Positions 26,329 through 35,731 of a stretch of DNA of 64,000 nt are shown piece by piece (the first letter of the stretch is position 1; each line of letters starts with the position of its first letter). The stretch spans positions 905,539 through 969,538 of the forward strand of contig JALOBK010000001.1 of NCBI GenBank assembly GCA_023228325.1. The letters are read 5' to 3'. This stretch comes from a bacterium (GTDB lineage Bacteria; Auribacterota; UBA6266). A program made the position numbers and the translations under genes. The notes beneath the pieces are model-generated. The model saw only the letters and a list, made by a program, of their open reading frames with translations. It made no database searches and was not told where the DNA came from.

Positions 26329-28761
26329 TTAAACATCGAGATTCTTGACTTCCGGCGCAAATTTCTCTATAAACGCCCTTCTGGGAGCCACCTGGTCCCC
26401 CATAAGAGTTGTAAACATCCTGTCCGCTTCAAATGCATCCTCAAGGATGATCTTTACAAGCGTTCTTTTATCGGGATCCATTGTTGTTTCCCACAGCTGT
26501 CCCGGATTCATTTCTCCCAGGCCTTTATACCGCTGAATCATAAGGCCTTTCTTTCCCTGCTCTTTCACATAGTTTAACACCCCGCTCAGGGTCTTCAGTT
26601 CTATGGGGTTTCCTTCCGCCGGTATGATCTCATAATTCACTTTTGAGGAATCTCTTTTCTTGCCGGTATCTATCAGCCCTTTTCTTTCCAGTTCCCTGAC
26701 TATCTTGGTCAGTTCCCGGGCTTCATAAAGCTCCCTTACATCAATAGCTGAAGTAACGGGTTCCTTCTCTTTATCCCCGTTTTCAACAACTATTTCCATC
26801 TGTCCCCCTTTTTCCTTTTCCGCTCTCTTGCTGACCTCAACCAACTCTTTGTCGTTATACAGAAAAATTTCCTCCTCTTCAATCCTCACCCTGTATATGG
26901 GAAATTCTCCCGTTTTTTCATTTCTCAGCGCCATAAACGCGTCAAATTCTATACCTTTCCTGTGAAGCAGTCCGGCAATCCTTTCCAATCCCATAATTAA
27001 CTCAAGTATTTCCATAAACTGTTTGGAATTGTATTCATTTTTATTGGATAGTTTTCTGAGTTTTAAATCTTCCGTTCCCAGTTCGAGAATCATTTTATTC
27101 ATCTCTTTATCGCTCTCGATATAAGACTCTTTTTTCTTTCTCTTTATCTTATAAAGCGGCGGCTGGGCTATATAAATATACCCTTTTTCTATAAGAAGCG
27201 GCATCTGCCTGTAGAAAAACGTGAGGAGAAGCGTTCTTATATGAGAACCGTCTACATCGGCATCGGTCATTATCACTATTTTCTTATATCTGGCTTTGTC
27301 AATTTTAAAATCTTCTTCGCCTATGCCGGCGCCGATAGCTGTAATCATAGTCCGTATCTCATCGTTGTTTAATAATTTGTCGAGCCTCGCCTTTTCGACA
27401 TTCAATATCTTTCCCTTAAGGGGCAGTATCGCCTGATATCTGCGGTCTCTGCCCTGTTTTGCAGACCCGCCGGCAGAATCTCCTTCGACAAGGAACAATT
27501 CGCACAGGTCGGGTTCTTTTTCGGAACAATCCGCCAGCTTTCCCGGGAGAGAAGCCGTATCAAGCGCTCCTTTTCTTCTTGTTAAATCCCGCGCTTTCCG
27601 CGCCGCCTCGCGGGCTCTGGCCGCCGTAAGGCATTTATCTATTATCTTCCTCGCTATCGCCGGGTTTTCCTCAAAAAATATTCCCAGCTGTTCATTCACT
27701 ATAGACTGCACTATCCCGTCAACCTCTCCGTTCCCCAGTTTCGTTTTTGTCTGCCCCTCAAACTGGGGATTCATCACTTTACAGCTTATTACCGCCGTCA
27801 TCCCTTCCCTGATATCCTCGCCCTGCATGGATATATTATCCTTTTTAAACAGTTTGTTATCCGACGCGTATTTGTTTACAGACCTTGTAAGCGCGGTTTT
27901 AAAGCCGCTTAAATGTGTCCCGCCTTCTATGGTATTTATATTATTCGCAAAAGAAAAAATGTTTTCCGCGTAAGACCCCGTATACTGCAGCGCGAGTTCC
28001 ACCTCAACATCTTCCTTCTCGCTGTGCATATACATGACTTTGGAATGTAAAACATCTTTATTCGTGTTCAGATGTTTCACGAATTGAACGATTCCGCCTT
28101 CATACTTAAAATAGTTCTCGCGATCGGAATCCTCCTCTTTTATTTTGATTTCAATGCCTTTATTAAGGAAGGCCAGTTCTCTGAGCCTTTTTGATAATGT
28201 TTCAAAACTGAATTCTATTTTTTTAAATATTTCCGGGTCGGCCTTAAACGTTATTTTCGTCCCGTTGCCCTTCGATTTCCCTATAACCGCAAGAGGAGAT
28301 ACTGTTTTCCCCCTCTCAAATCTTATATGATAGACTTTCCCGTCGCGCTTGACCTCGGCTTCCATCCACTCCGACAGAGCATTAACACATGAAACGCCCA
28401 CGCCATGCAGTCCGCCGGAAACTTTATATGATTCATGGTCGAACTTGCCGCCTGCATGCAAGGTCGTCAAAACAACTTCGACCGCGGGTTTCTTCTCTGT
28501 GGCATGAAGATCCACGGGTATTCCCCTGCCGTTGTCACTCACGGAAACACTCATGTCGGAATGTATGATAACTTCAATTTTGTCGCAGGCCCCGGCAAGA
28601 GCTTCGTCTATGCTGTTATCCACAACTTCGTAAACAAGATGGTGAAGCCCCCTTTCGCCGGTATCCCCTATATACATAGCCGGCCTTTTTCTTACAGCTT
28701 CAATTCCCCCTAATACCTTAATGGTTTTCGCGTCATACTTGTGCTGTTCGATTTTTTTCAT
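26329..28761 (-). CDS. gyrB: DNA gyrase subunit B
   Basis: The 810-residue ATPase subunit has the GHKL ATP-binding site (VDNSIDEALAG, DNGRGIPVD, GGLHGVGVSCVNALS) and the Toprim domain (LVEGDSAGGSAKQ, TDADVDGSHIRT). The C-terminal tail contains YKGLGEMNPGQLWETTMDP. It is longer than the 640-residue Gram-positive form because of an insertion of about 160 residues after the Toprim DVDGS motif, as in many Gram-negative bacteria. It lies 43 nt upstream of gyrA and directly abuts the DUF721 gene. Confidence 0.95.
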   Translation of the reverse strand: MKKIEQHKYDAKTIKVLGGIEAVRKRPAMYIGDTGERGLHHLVYEVVDNSIDEALAGACDKIEVIIHSDMSVSVSDNGRGIPVDLHATEKKPAVEVVLTTLHAGGKFDHESYKVSGGLHGVGVSCVNALSEWMEAEVKRDGKVYHIRFERGKTVSPLAVIGKSKGNGTKITFKADPEIFKKIEFSFETLSKRLRELAFLNKGIEIKIKEEDSDRENYFKYEGGIVQFVKHLNTNKDVLHSKVMYMHSEKEDVEVELALQYTGSYAENIFSFANNINTIEGGTHLSGFKTALTRSVNKYASDNKLFKKDNISMQGEDIREGMTAVISCKVMNPQFEGQTKTKLGNGEVDGIVQSIVNEQLGIFFEENPAIARKIIDKCLTAARAREAARKARDLTRRKGALDTASLPGKLADCSEKEPDLCELFLVEGDSAGGSAKQGRDRRYQAILPLKGKILNVEKARLDKLLNNDEIRTMITAIGAGIGEEDFKIDKARYKKIVIMTDADVDGSHIRTLLLTFFYRQMPLLIEKGYIYIAQPPLYKIKRKKKESYIESDKEMNKMILELGTEDLKLRKLSNKNEYNSKQFMEILELIMGLERIAGLLHRKGIEFDAFMALRNEKTGEFPIYRVRIEEEEIFLYNDKELVEVSKRAEKEKGGQMEIVVENGDKEKEPVTSAIDVRELYEARELTKIVRELERKGLIDTGKKRDSSKVNYEIIPAEGNPIELKTLSGVLNYVKEQGKKGLMIQRYKGLGEMNPGQLWETTMDPDKRTLVKIILEDAFEADRMFTTLMGDQVAPRRAFIEKFAPEVKNLDV

Positions 28762-29091
28762 CTATCTTCCATCCTCTTTCGTTCCAAAATCCGCAATCCT
28801 GAATTTTATATCTTTTATCTTCTTTAAACCCGTATGTTTTTTCAGCGAGCTTAACATCTTTGCTTTAAAAAAAGTATTCAGTTCCGCCATCCACGCCGAA
28901 TTATCAACTTTTATATATAAAACATTCTTATAAACTTTGTCGGGAAAAGCATGCTTTGATATTTCTTTTCCCACAATATCATCCCATTTCTCAAACACCG
29001 TGGCCTCGTCAAGCCTCTTCTCGAGATCCAGGTCTTTCAGGACATCCCTTACGATGTCCTTTATGGGTTTATATCCTCTCTCCTGCAACAT
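28762..29091 (-). CDS. DUF721 (DciA-type) protein
   Basis: The 109-residue protein matches DUF721: WDDIVGKEISKHAFPDKVY, then VLYIKVDNSAWMAELNTF and LKKHTGLKKIKDIKFRI. Proteins of this family include DciA, the helicase operator that helps load DnaB in bacteria lacking DnaC. The start overlaps recF by 23 nt and the stop abuts gyrB, the usual place for dciA in origin clusters. A loader role is inferred from family and location. Confidence 0.85.
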   Translation of the reverse strand: MLQERGYKPIKDIVRDVLKDLDLEKRLDEATVFEKWDDIVGKEISKHAFPDKVYKNVLYIKVDNSAWMAELNTFFKAKMLSSLKKHTGLKKIKDIKFRIADFGTKEDGR

Positions 29092-30154
29092 TTCCGTTAA
29101 ACACCCTGAAAATTTTAGCTTTAGCGCCGATAGACTCTATCTCTTTCTTGTCGGTACAGGTAATAAATATCTGCGCGTTTCCCTTCAGCGACGGCAAAAA
29201 AGCTCTTTTTCTTTCCCTGTCCAGAACAGGCAGAACATCATCCGCCAATATCAACGGGGTCTCGTTCGTTTCCTGTTTCATCAATATAAACTCTGCGTTT
29301 TTAAGAGATAAAACAGCGCTTCTCTGCTGGCCTTCCGAACCAAACAGCCTTACATCCTTGCCGTTTATAAAAAAATCGATGTCATCCCTGTGCGGCCCTG
29401 TCGTCGTACACAATTTCTCGGCGTCTTTTCTCCTGTGCTTTTCGTAATGGATAAATATTTCTTTTTTACTTATTTCTTTTACTTTTATCGACGGCCTGTA
29501 TTCGATGCGCAACCGTTCTTTCCCGCTTGTTATATCTCTGTGATATTCATCGGCTTTTTCCGCGAGCCTTGCTATAACCTTTTCCCTTTTGCCCATTATA
29601 AAAGCGGCGCTTTCCGCCAGCTGCTCATCCCATAAAAAAGAGTTGTTCTTATTCCCGTATTTCCTTACAGCAAAATTACGCCTTATAAGCACCTGTTTGA
29701 ATTTTTGCAGAACGCCTACATACTTTCTGTCAATCTGAGAAATACATATATCCAAAAACCTTCTTCTCTTGAAAGGGTTACCCTTTAAAAGAAAAATATC
29801 CTCGGGGGTAAAAATAACCACCCTTAAAATCCCTATCAAGTCCGAGAGCTTGCTTACCCTCTTGGAATTTAAACTGACTTTTCTTTCTTTTTGGGAAAAC
29901 AGTATTCTTAATTTTTTTTCGGTACCGTTGGAGATTCTGCATCCCAGTAAAAACTTATCGCTATCCCAGGATATCAGGCTTTTCCTTTCGAGTGTCCGAA
30001 ACGATCTCGCTGTGGCAAGAAAATATATTGCTTCCAGTATATTTGTTTTGCCCTGGGCGTTCTTTCCCCATAAAACATTTATGTCATCGGAAAAATCAAT
30101 TTTAAGCGACTTATAATTTCTAAAATCCCTGAGTTCAAGGGACTTTAACCTCAT
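29069..30154 (-). CDS. recF: Recombination mediator RecF
   Basis: The 361-residue SMC-like ATPase helps load RecA at gaps in DNA. It has Walker A LWGKNAQGKTNILEAIYFL (about residues 29-47), the ABC signature LFGSEGQQRSAVLSLK (about 273-288) and Walker B PLILADDVLPVLD (about 304-316). Its start overlaps the dnaN stop by one base (TAATG), and its end overlaps the DUF721 gene. The gene order dnaA-dnaN-recF-DUF721-gyrB-gyrA is a widespread ancestral arrangement. Confidence 0.95.
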   Translation of the reverse strand: MRLKSLELRDFRNYKSLKIDFSDDINVLWGKNAQGKTNILEAIYFLATARSFRTLERKSLISWDSDKFLLGCRISNGTEKKLRILFSQKERKVSLNSKRVSKLSDLIGILRVVIFTPEDIFLLKGNPFKRRRFLDICISQIDRKYVGVLQKFKQVLIRRNFAVRKYGNKNNSFLWDEQLAESAAFIMGKREKVIARLAEKADEYHRDITSGKERLRIEYRPSIKVKEISKKEIFIHYEKHRRKDAEKLCTTTGPHRDDIDFFINGKDVRLFGSEGQQRSAVLSLKNAEFILMKQETNETPLILADDVLPVLDRERKRAFLPSLKGNAQIFITCTDKKEIESIGAKAKIFRVFNGNVAGERI

Positions 30155-31248
30155 TAAGAAATCCTCATCGGCATTATCACATATATAAAACTATTTCCTG
30201 ATTTAACAACCCCGGGGTTTAAAGAATCGTTGAATTCAAATGTTATTTCTTCTTCTTCCAGGCTCTTAAGCACATCCGTTAAAAAATCAGGGTTGAAAGC
30301 CATTTTAACTTCCTCGTCTTTATAACCGAGCGGTATTTCCCCTTTGTACTCCCCTACGTCAGGGGCATTGGACTCAACCAGAAGTTGTCCTTTTGAAAAA
30401 GTAAGTTTTACGGATTTGGATTTATCACTGGTTATCAACGATGCTCTTTTTATAACAGCCAGTATTTCCTCTCTCGATATTTTAACCTGCTGTTTTGATT
30501 TTTTCGGTATTACCTGTTCATAGTCGGGAAACCTTCCCTCTATAAGCTTAGAAACCAGAATAATGCTGTCAAACTCAAACATTATCTGGTTTTCTGAAAT
30601 TTTAATCTTGATTTCATCGTCTCCGGTTAACATTCTCATAAGCTCGTTTATCGCCTTTGACGGCACAATGACACCATCCCTGTTTTCACCGTCATCCGAT
30701 GTAACCGCCGATGCCAGCGCCAGCCTCCTGCCGTCCGTGGCGACCATTGTCATATATCCATCCTTAACCATAATATAAATTCCGTTCAGCGTATACCTGG
30801 TCTCTTCCTGTGAAACGGCGTATGATGTTTTTTTGATAAGGTCTTTTATCGCGCTCTTCTTCATTGTAATAGCGCCGCTGTCCTTAAAAATAGGTATTTT
30901 GGGGAAGTCATCCTTAGATAAACCCATTATCCTGAAATTATCTTTTTTTGATGTGATTGTGGCAATATTATTTTCCGTTATGTCTATCTCTATAACATCG
31001 CCGGGAAAGTCTTTTACTATACCGAATAACCTTTTTGCGGGCAGTGTCGTTCCTCCTTTTTTCTTAATCTTCGCCTCAACCCTGCTTTTTATCCCTATTT
31101 CAAGGTCTGTCGTAGAAAGAGAAACCGACTCGTCTTCTGTTTCAATCAAAACGTTGAGTAAAATCGGCAAAGCGCCTTTTGTGCTTACAATGCTCTGAAC
31201 GCTCTGTAATCCATTTAAGAGAGCATCCTTTGAGCATGATATCTTCAT
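30154..31248 (-). CDS. dnaN: DNA polymerase III sliding clamp (beta subunit)
   Basis: The 364-residue clamp has three repeats of the clamp fold and the usual length. Typical strings are TKGALPILLNVLIE, TTDLEIGIKS, YTLNGIYIMVKDGYMTMVATDGRRLA and the end SFIYVIMPMRIS. It encircles DNA and tethers replicative polymerase. Strong ribosome-binding sequence AAGGAGG precedes the ATG. Candidate promoter elements and DnaA boxes lie in the 218-nt gap to dnaA. Confidence 0.95.
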   Translation of the reverse strand: MKISCSKDALLNGLQSVQSIVSTKGALPILLNVLIETEDESVSLSTTDLEIGIKSRVEAKIKKKGGTTLPAKRLFGIVKDFPGDVIEIDITENNIATITSKKDNFRIMGLSKDDFPKIPIFKDSGAITMKKSAIKDLIKKTSYAVSQEETRYTLNGIYIMVKDGYMTMVATDGRRLALASAVTSDDGENRDGVIVPSKAINELMRMLTGDDEIKIKISENQIMFEFDSIILVSKLIEGRFPDYEQVIPKKSKQQVKISREEILAVIKRASLITSDKSKSVKLTFSKGQLLVESNAPDVGEYKGEIPLGYKDEEVKMAFNPDFLTDVLKSLEEEEITFEFNDSLNPGVVKSGNSFIYVIMPMRIS

Positions 31249-31305
31249 TACATCCTCCTTTTTCCACAGTACTATTAATACTTTATATTATATAGTTATT
31301 AAATA

Positions 31306-31334
31306 ATACTAGTAATAGATTGTTAGTATATCAA
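31306..31334 (-). promoter_or_regulatory. Possible dnaN promoter
   Basis: On the minus strand TTGATA (31334-31329), a 17-nt spacer and TAGTAT (31311-31306) lie about 60 nt upstream of dnaN. The surrounding DNA is very AT-rich, so the match may be chance. Confidence 0.3.
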
Positions 31335-31387
31335 ACAAGTATACTTTTTCCGAGTAAAAAAATACTTTTAACAAGTTGTGAAAAAGA

Positions 31388-31432
31388 TGTGTATAACAGG
31401 CCGCTTATCAACATATTATCTTTTTATTCACA
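31388..31432. promoter_or_regulatory. DnaA-box cluster between dnaA and dnaN
   Basis: Three 9-mers close to the DnaA box consensus lie here: TGTGTATAA at 31388-31396 (reverse of TTATACACA), TTATCAACA at 31405-31413 and TTATTCACA at 31424-31432. The stretch is AT-rich. In bipartite origins the dnaA-dnaN gap is one of the two DnaA-binding parts, so this may be the second half of the origin or an autoregulatory site. Confidence 0.55.
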
Positions 31433-31466
31433 TTTATTAACAACGCATTAACATCCGGTTCACAGG

Positions 31467-32807
31467 TTATTCTTTTATCTTTTTTATTATCAAATCCATA
31501 TTTCTTGAAAAAGATTTATCTTTATCTATTTTTTTCTGAATCTGGCTTACGGCATACATTACGGTAGTATGGTCTCTTCCGCCGAATGAATTCCCTATTT
31601 CCGGCAGCGAAGCTTTTGTGAGAAGCCTTGATAAATACATAGCGACTTGTCGCGGGAAAGCTATTTGTTTCGGTTTTTTCTTGCTCTGCATGTCTGCGAC
31701 GCGGATATCATAATATTCCGCCACCTTTTTCTGTATGAGCTCAATATTGATACTTTTTTCTTCTATATCCGTGAGGAGGTTTCCGAGAAGTTGTTCCGCT
31801 ACATCTACGCTGAGATCCGAATGGCCTTCAAGAGAAAGATAAGCCACCACTCTTTTTAAGGCGCCTTCAAGTTTTCTTACATTTGATTTAATTCTTTCCG
31901 CGATAAATCCTATTATCTCATCGCTGATTTTCACTGAAAAGAACTTTCTCTTCTCCCTGAGAATGGCAATCCTTGTTTCCAGATTAGGGATTTGTATGTC
32001 ACCCAGAAACCCCATTTCAAACCGGTTGACAAGCCGGTTTTCCAGGTTGGGTATTTCTGTGGGCGGCCTGTCACTTGATATGACTATCTGTTTGCTTGCG
32101 TCATAAAGCGCGTTGAAAGTATGGAAAAATTCTTCCTGCATCATCTCTTTTCCGCCGAGAAACTGCACGTCATCTATCAGCAGGACATCGATTTTTCTGT
32201 ATTTATCCCTGAATTTATCCATTGTTTTTCCCTGAATAGCTTCTATCATCTCGTTCCCGAAGTTTTCACTGGGAGTATAATATACGCGCGCCCGTTTCTT
32301 GTTTTTCAGAACGGCATTCCCTATCGCGTGAAGAAGATGTGTTTTTCCGAGGCCCACCGTTCCATATATAAAAAGAGGGTTGTAGGCCGTTCCGGGAGAC
32401 TGCGCTACCGCTGTGCATACCGCATGCGCAAGCCGGTTACTTTCGCCAACGACGAAACTCTCGAATGTAAAAGATTCATGAATATTCGTCTCGAAATCCC
32501 TATTTTTACTTACAAATAAAGGAACAAGTTTCTTTTTATGGTCATTTTCCTTAAAATACGAGTCTTTTCTGTCGGACAGCGTAAATTCAATTTCAATGTC
32601 GTTACCGGAACACTTCTTTGCAAGTTCTTTTAACACAGGAAGATAGTGATCTTTAACCCAATTCGCGTGGAATTTTATCGGAGATGAAAGTATAAGCTTC
32701 TTATTATTTAAAGAAACCGGTTTGAGGGGTTTTATCCAGTCGTCATATGCGTGATCCGGAAGCTCGTGCTCCATTTCTTTGCAAATTCTACGCCACAAAG
32801 CGTCCAT
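31467..32807 (-). CDS. dnaA: Chromosomal replication initiator DnaA
   Basis: The 446-residue initiator has domain I at the N-terminus (DALWRRICKEMEHELP), an AAA+ domain with Walker A GTVGLGKT (149-156) and Walker B LLIDDVQFLGG (about 209-219), and domain IV with the DNA-binding signature GGRDHTTVMYA near the C-terminus. It binds DnaA boxes and opens the origin. Four or more boxes flank the gene. A good promoter lies about 90 nt upstream. Confidence 0.96.
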   Translation of the reverse strand: MDALWRRICKEMEHELPDHAYDDWIKPLKPVSLNNKKLILSSPIKFHANWVKDHYLPVLKELAKKCSGNDIEIEFTLSDRKDSYFKENDHKKKLVPLFVSKNRDFETNIHESFTFESFVVGESNRLAHAVCTAVAQSPGTAYNPLFIYGTVGLGKTHLLHAIGNAVLKNKKRARVYYTPSENFGNEMIEAIQGKTMDKFRDKYRKIDVLLIDDVQFLGGKEMMQEEFFHTFNALYDASKQIVISSDRPPTEIPNLENRLVNRFEMGFLGDIQIPNLETRIAILREKRKFFSVKISDEIIGFIAERIKSNVRKLEGALKRVVAYLSLEGHSDLSVDVAEQLLGNLLTDIEEKSINIELIQKKVAEYYDIRVADMQSKKKPKQIAFPRQVAMYLSRLLTKASLPEIGNSFGGRDHTTVMYAVSQIQKKIDKDKSFSRNMDLIIKKIKE

Positions 32808-32819
32808 GTTTGTAACCCT

Positions 32820-33140
32820 TTAGTAACAATTGATAATTAGCGGTTATCCACAAGATTTCCCCAAACGAATAGACAGCCATTTTTCCAAAAACTATGGGAT
32901 TATGGCAATACCAATATATTTTGTCAAGGTTATAGTTTACTAAGCAGGTGAAGTGGAAAAAGCGTATGCGTATTACATAACATATTGTGTTGCAATATAT
33001 TATATATATAAACAACCTGTGGATAAGTGGTTTTGGGTTCCATTTGCGATAAAAGGTTTCTCGTCATAAAAAAGAAAATCCGGAAAAAAATGTCAAAACA
33101 TCAAAAAATAACCTGAATTAACACCTTTTCCACAGCTTTT
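32820..33140. other. oriC: Chromosomal replication origin (oriC)
   Basis: The 655-nt gap between dnaA and rpmH contains two exact DnaA boxes in opposite orientation: TTATCCACA at 32844-32852 and TGTGGATAA at 33018-33026. A weaker TTTTCCACA lies at 33126-33134. Next to the second box is a very AT-rich run (about 32985-33012, TATATTATATATATA), a candidate DNA-unwinding element. Gene orientation switches here: leftward genes on one side, rightward on the other. The part 33141-33399 has no gene; it contains a TGCCGG/CCGGCA inverted repeat near 33352-33388. Confidence 0.8.
32899..32927 (-). promoter_or_regulatory. dnaA: dnaA promoter
   Basis: On the minus strand an exact TTGACA (32927-32922), a 17-nt spacer and CATAAT (32904-32899) precede dnaA. 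A perfect DnaA box at 32844-32852 lies between this promoter and the gene, which would suit negative autoregulation by DnaA. Confidence 0.6.
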
Positions 33141-33399
33141 TAACAGCATTAAAATATGCGTGAAACATCTGATTTTTACCGACGAGAGCCTTCTTTTTGT
33201 CGACGAAAGAACCTAATGCTCCATAGTTATCACCATGGCGTCTTTTCGGCATTTCAGGCGAAATTTGGAAACAGGCGATGCTCCAAAATGAAGCAATTGT
33301 AATATCATATGTGGCTAACTATGCCGGGACGCGCAATCGAGACCTATATTTTAATGCCGGAGCGGGTAAAGCAGGGGGTTACCGGCAGGCATATAGTTC

Positions 33400-33428
33400 T
33401 TGACAGTAATCTATGTGAAAAGTATAAT
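33400..33428 (+). promoter_or_regulatory. Exact consensus sigma70 promoter of the rpmH operon
   Basis: TTGACA (33400-33405), a 17-nt spacer and TATAAT (33423-33428) match the sigma70 consensus at every position. The predicted start near 33435 gives a leader of about 28 nt to rpmH, consistent with strong constitutive expression of a ribosomal protein gene. Confidence 0.85.
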
Positions 33429-33462
33429 TCGCAGAACCTAAATTTTCATAAGGGGGTTAAAA

Positions 33463-33597
33463 ATGAAAAGGACGTATCAGCCTTCAAAAATAAAGAAAAA
33501 AAGAACTCATGGCTTCAGAAAAAGAATGAGCACGAAAAACGGAAGGCAGATTTTAAAAAACAGAAGGAAAAAGGGAAGAAAAAAGGTCTCTGTTTAA
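33463..33597 (+). CDS. rpmH: 50S ribosomal protein L34
   Basis: A 44-codon gene too short for simple ORF cut-offs encodes MKRTYQPSKIKKKRTHGF at the N-terminus and then RKRMSTKNGR and RRKKGRKKVSV, the universal L34 pattern. A GGGGG ribosome-binding stretch lies 8 nt before the ATG. It follows an exact consensus promoter and precedes rnpA by 10 nt, the near-universal rpmH-rnpA order beside bacterial origins. A longer overlapping frame in another register is a shadow. Confidence 0.97.
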   Translation: MKRTYQPSKIKKKRTHGFRKRMSTKNGRQILKNRRKKGRKKVSV

Positions 33598-33607
33598 CAG
33601 TTAAACC

Positions 33608-33937
33608 ATGAAACAGGACTTTAAAAAGATAAATAGGTTAAGCGGTTCCGAGCGCTTCAGATCCATTCTTAATAATGGAAAAATCATTTCAACAACGTCG
33701 GCAAAAATATATTTTGCAGATAACGGCATACACACTCCTCGTTTAGGGATAATTATCCCGGCAAAAGCAGGGAATGCTGTCATAAGAAACAAAACCAAGA
33801 GGCAAATCAGAGAATTTTTCAGGAAAAACAAAGACAGATATACCGGATTGGATATAATAGTAAGAATAAACAGCGCGAAAAACGGATGGTTCAGCGAGGT
33901 TAAGGCAATAATGGAAAAAAGATTTGGAGAGAGATAA
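33608..33937 (+). CDS. rnpA: Ribonuclease P protein component
   Basis: The 109-residue basic protein assists the RNase P RNA in trimming tRNA 5' leaders. The family signature is visible as AVIRNKTKRQIREFFR (about residues 57-72), with LGIIIPAKAGN before it and DIIVRINS after. Its stop overlaps the yidC start by one base (TAATG). The small yidD gene often found between rnpA and yidC is absent. Confidence 0.93.
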   Translation: MKQDFKKINRLSGSERFRSILNNGKIISTTSAKIYFADNGIHTPRLGIIIPAKAGNAVIRNKTKRQIREFFRKNKDRYTGLDIIVRINSAKNGWFSEVKAIMEKRFGER

Positions 33938-35619
33938 TGGAAAAAAGACTCTTGCTTGCAGTTATTCTGAGTATGGCCGTGCTTTTTGTGTTCCAGTTTA
34001 TGCAGCCGAAAAAAACGGGTGATATTGCGGAGCCGCAACCGCAGAATGTTTCGGTTGAAGAACAAAAGATAGCCTCTGTTGCCGAGACCGCCTCAATCAA
34101 GACAAGCGAATACCTGTCGGGAGAAAAGGAGAAAACTGTTTTGTTGGACAACGAAGATGTCCAGCTTACTCTTTCCACATTCGGCGCTTCCATAAAAGCC
34201 GCTTATATTAAAAACTATCTTTCAGAGCCCCTTAATCCAGACGACAAAACCCCCGTGAATCTGATTATTCCGGAGCAAGGCTCGGATTGTCCTTTGGCCG
34301 TAACCTTCAAATTAGACGGCAGTTACAACGATGAGACCTATGGCGCATGGAAAATATTGAAACAGGAGGACGAAGAGGTAATATTCCAAAAATTAGTTAA
34401 AGGCGGAATAATATTAACAAAAAAATACAGCCTGAACAAAGAGAACGCAAGCGTTCTGGATGTTGAAATCACGCTGAAAAACGAAGGCATAAAAGATGTT
34501 GATATAGAAGGGCCGACAGTTATATGGCCCAAAGGCCTGGGCAGCACAAGCGATCCGAAAGCGGAAAAGCTTGTGAGGATAAAAAGAGGCGGAGTGGCCA
34601 GAATAGACAGCAAACCGTTCACCAAAGATACGGGAGACAACGTAAAACAGGGGATTGTAAACTTTGCGGGCATTCAGGACCGTTATTTCATAGCCATAAT
34701 AATACCTGAATCCACATCCCAGGGTTATATCAGCAGGCCATTAGATAAAGACCAAAGCCAGGTAGGCGTTATTTATACGGGGGGAACGCTCCAGGCGAAC
34801 GAAAAAAGATTGTACAAAATGAAACTTTACATGGGGGCCAAGGAATACAATGCCCTGAAAAAGCTCAATGTCGGAGCCGAAGAGCTTGTTTTTTCCGGAT
34901 GGACCTTTTTTTTCAGGGCTGATTTATGGTTCCCGTGGATGTGCAATATACTGCTTTTGCTGTTAAACTTTTTCAATAAATTTTTCCATAATTACGGAAT
35001 TTCTATAATACTGGTGACAATTTTAACCAAAGTCATCACTTATCCTGCTATGAGAGCGCAGTTTAAATCAATGAGGAAAATGCAGGACCTGGCGCCCAAA
35101 ATACAGGCAATCAAGGCCAAACATAAAGACAACCCGCAAAAACTTAATCAGGAAACGATGGAACTGTATAAGAAACATAAAGTTAATCCGATGGGCGGTT
35201 GTCTTCCGATGCTTGCCCAGATGCCGATTTTTATAGCGTTTTATATTGTGATTTACAGGGCTGTTGAACTAAGAGGCGCCTCTTTTATCAATTTGCACCT
35301 GAATCTTCCCGCATCCCTGGGGAGCGCCGCCCTGTGGATTACAGACCTGTCGATAAAAGACCCGACCTATATACTTCCGGTACTGATGGGCGCGACAATG
35401 TTCCTCCAGCAGAAACTTTCGGGCACAAGCATGGATCCTACCCAGGCAAAGGCGATGATGATAATGCCGCTGGTATTTACATTTATCTTTCTTTCTTTCC
35501 CGTCAGGGCTGGTTCTTTATTGGCTGATCAGCAATTTACTTTCAATCATCCAGCAGATTTATCATAATGTTGAAGAAGGAAAGACCTGGAACGGGAAACC
35601 GAAGGAAGTGGCCGCATGA
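33937..35619 (+). CDS. yidC: Membrane protein insertase YidC
   Basis: The 560-residue insertase has a first transmembrane helix (LLLAVILSMAVLFVFQFM), a large periplasmic beta domain (about residues 50-320) and the conserved C-terminal insertase core of five helices. The core includes GISIILVTILTKVITYP, a cytoplasmic KMQDLAPKIQAIKAKHKDN hairpin and MGGCLPMLAQMPIFIAFY. The long periplasmic domain is the Gram-negative form. It helps insert and fold inner-membrane proteins with or without SecYEG. Its start is coupled to rnpA. Confidence 0.95.
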   Translation: MEKRLLLAVILSMAVLFVFQFMQPKKTGDIAEPQPQNVSVEEQKIASVAETASIKTSEYLSGEKEKTVLLDNEDVQLTLSTFGASIKAAYIKNYLSEPLNPDDKTPVNLIIPEQGSDCPLAVTFKLDGSYNDETYGAWKILKQEDEEVIFQKLVKGGIILTKKYSLNKENASVLDVEITLKNEGIKDVDIEGPTVIWPKGLGSTSDPKAEKLVRIKRGGVARIDSKPFTKDTGDNVKQGIVNFAGIQDRYFIAIIIPESTSQGYISRPLDKDQSQVGVIYTGGTLQANEKRLYKMKLYMGAKEYNALKKLNVGAEELVFSGWTFFFRADLWFPWMCNILLLLLNFFNKFFHNYGISIILVTILTKVITYPAMRAQFKSMRKMQDLAPKIQAIKAKHKDNPQKLNQETMELYKKHKVNPMGGCLPMLAQMPIFIAFYIVIYRAVELRGASFINLHLNLPASLGSAALWITDLSIKDPTYILPVLMGATMFLQQKLSGTSMDPTQAKAMMIMPLVFTFIFLSFPSGLVLYWLISNLLSIIQQIYHNVEEGKTWNGKPKEVAA

Positions 35620-35696
35620 CCAACAGCCTGAAGGGGTTAGCCATGTTAATACGGGGCATTAGAGATTTTTAATTTAACTATGTTTTTTGTCTTTCT

Positions 35697-35731
35697 ATCT
35701 ATGTGTGTCCGTGAACATCTGTGGTTAAAAA
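35697..35731. repeat. Half-copy of the ATCTGTGGTT dispersed repeat
   Basis: The yidC-mnmE gap contains ATCTATGTGTGTCCG followed by ATCTGTGGTTAAAAA (ATCTGTGGTT at 35717-35726). The same words form a complete inverted repeat at 56993-57094 before eno. Only the right half is recognisable here. Nothing else is evident in 35620-35756. Confidence 0.4.

Noticed and set aside
33309..33611. 100-residue open frame upstream of rnpA
   Set aside because: It is a shadow in another register of rpmH, whose 44-residue product is unmistakably ribosomal protein L34.
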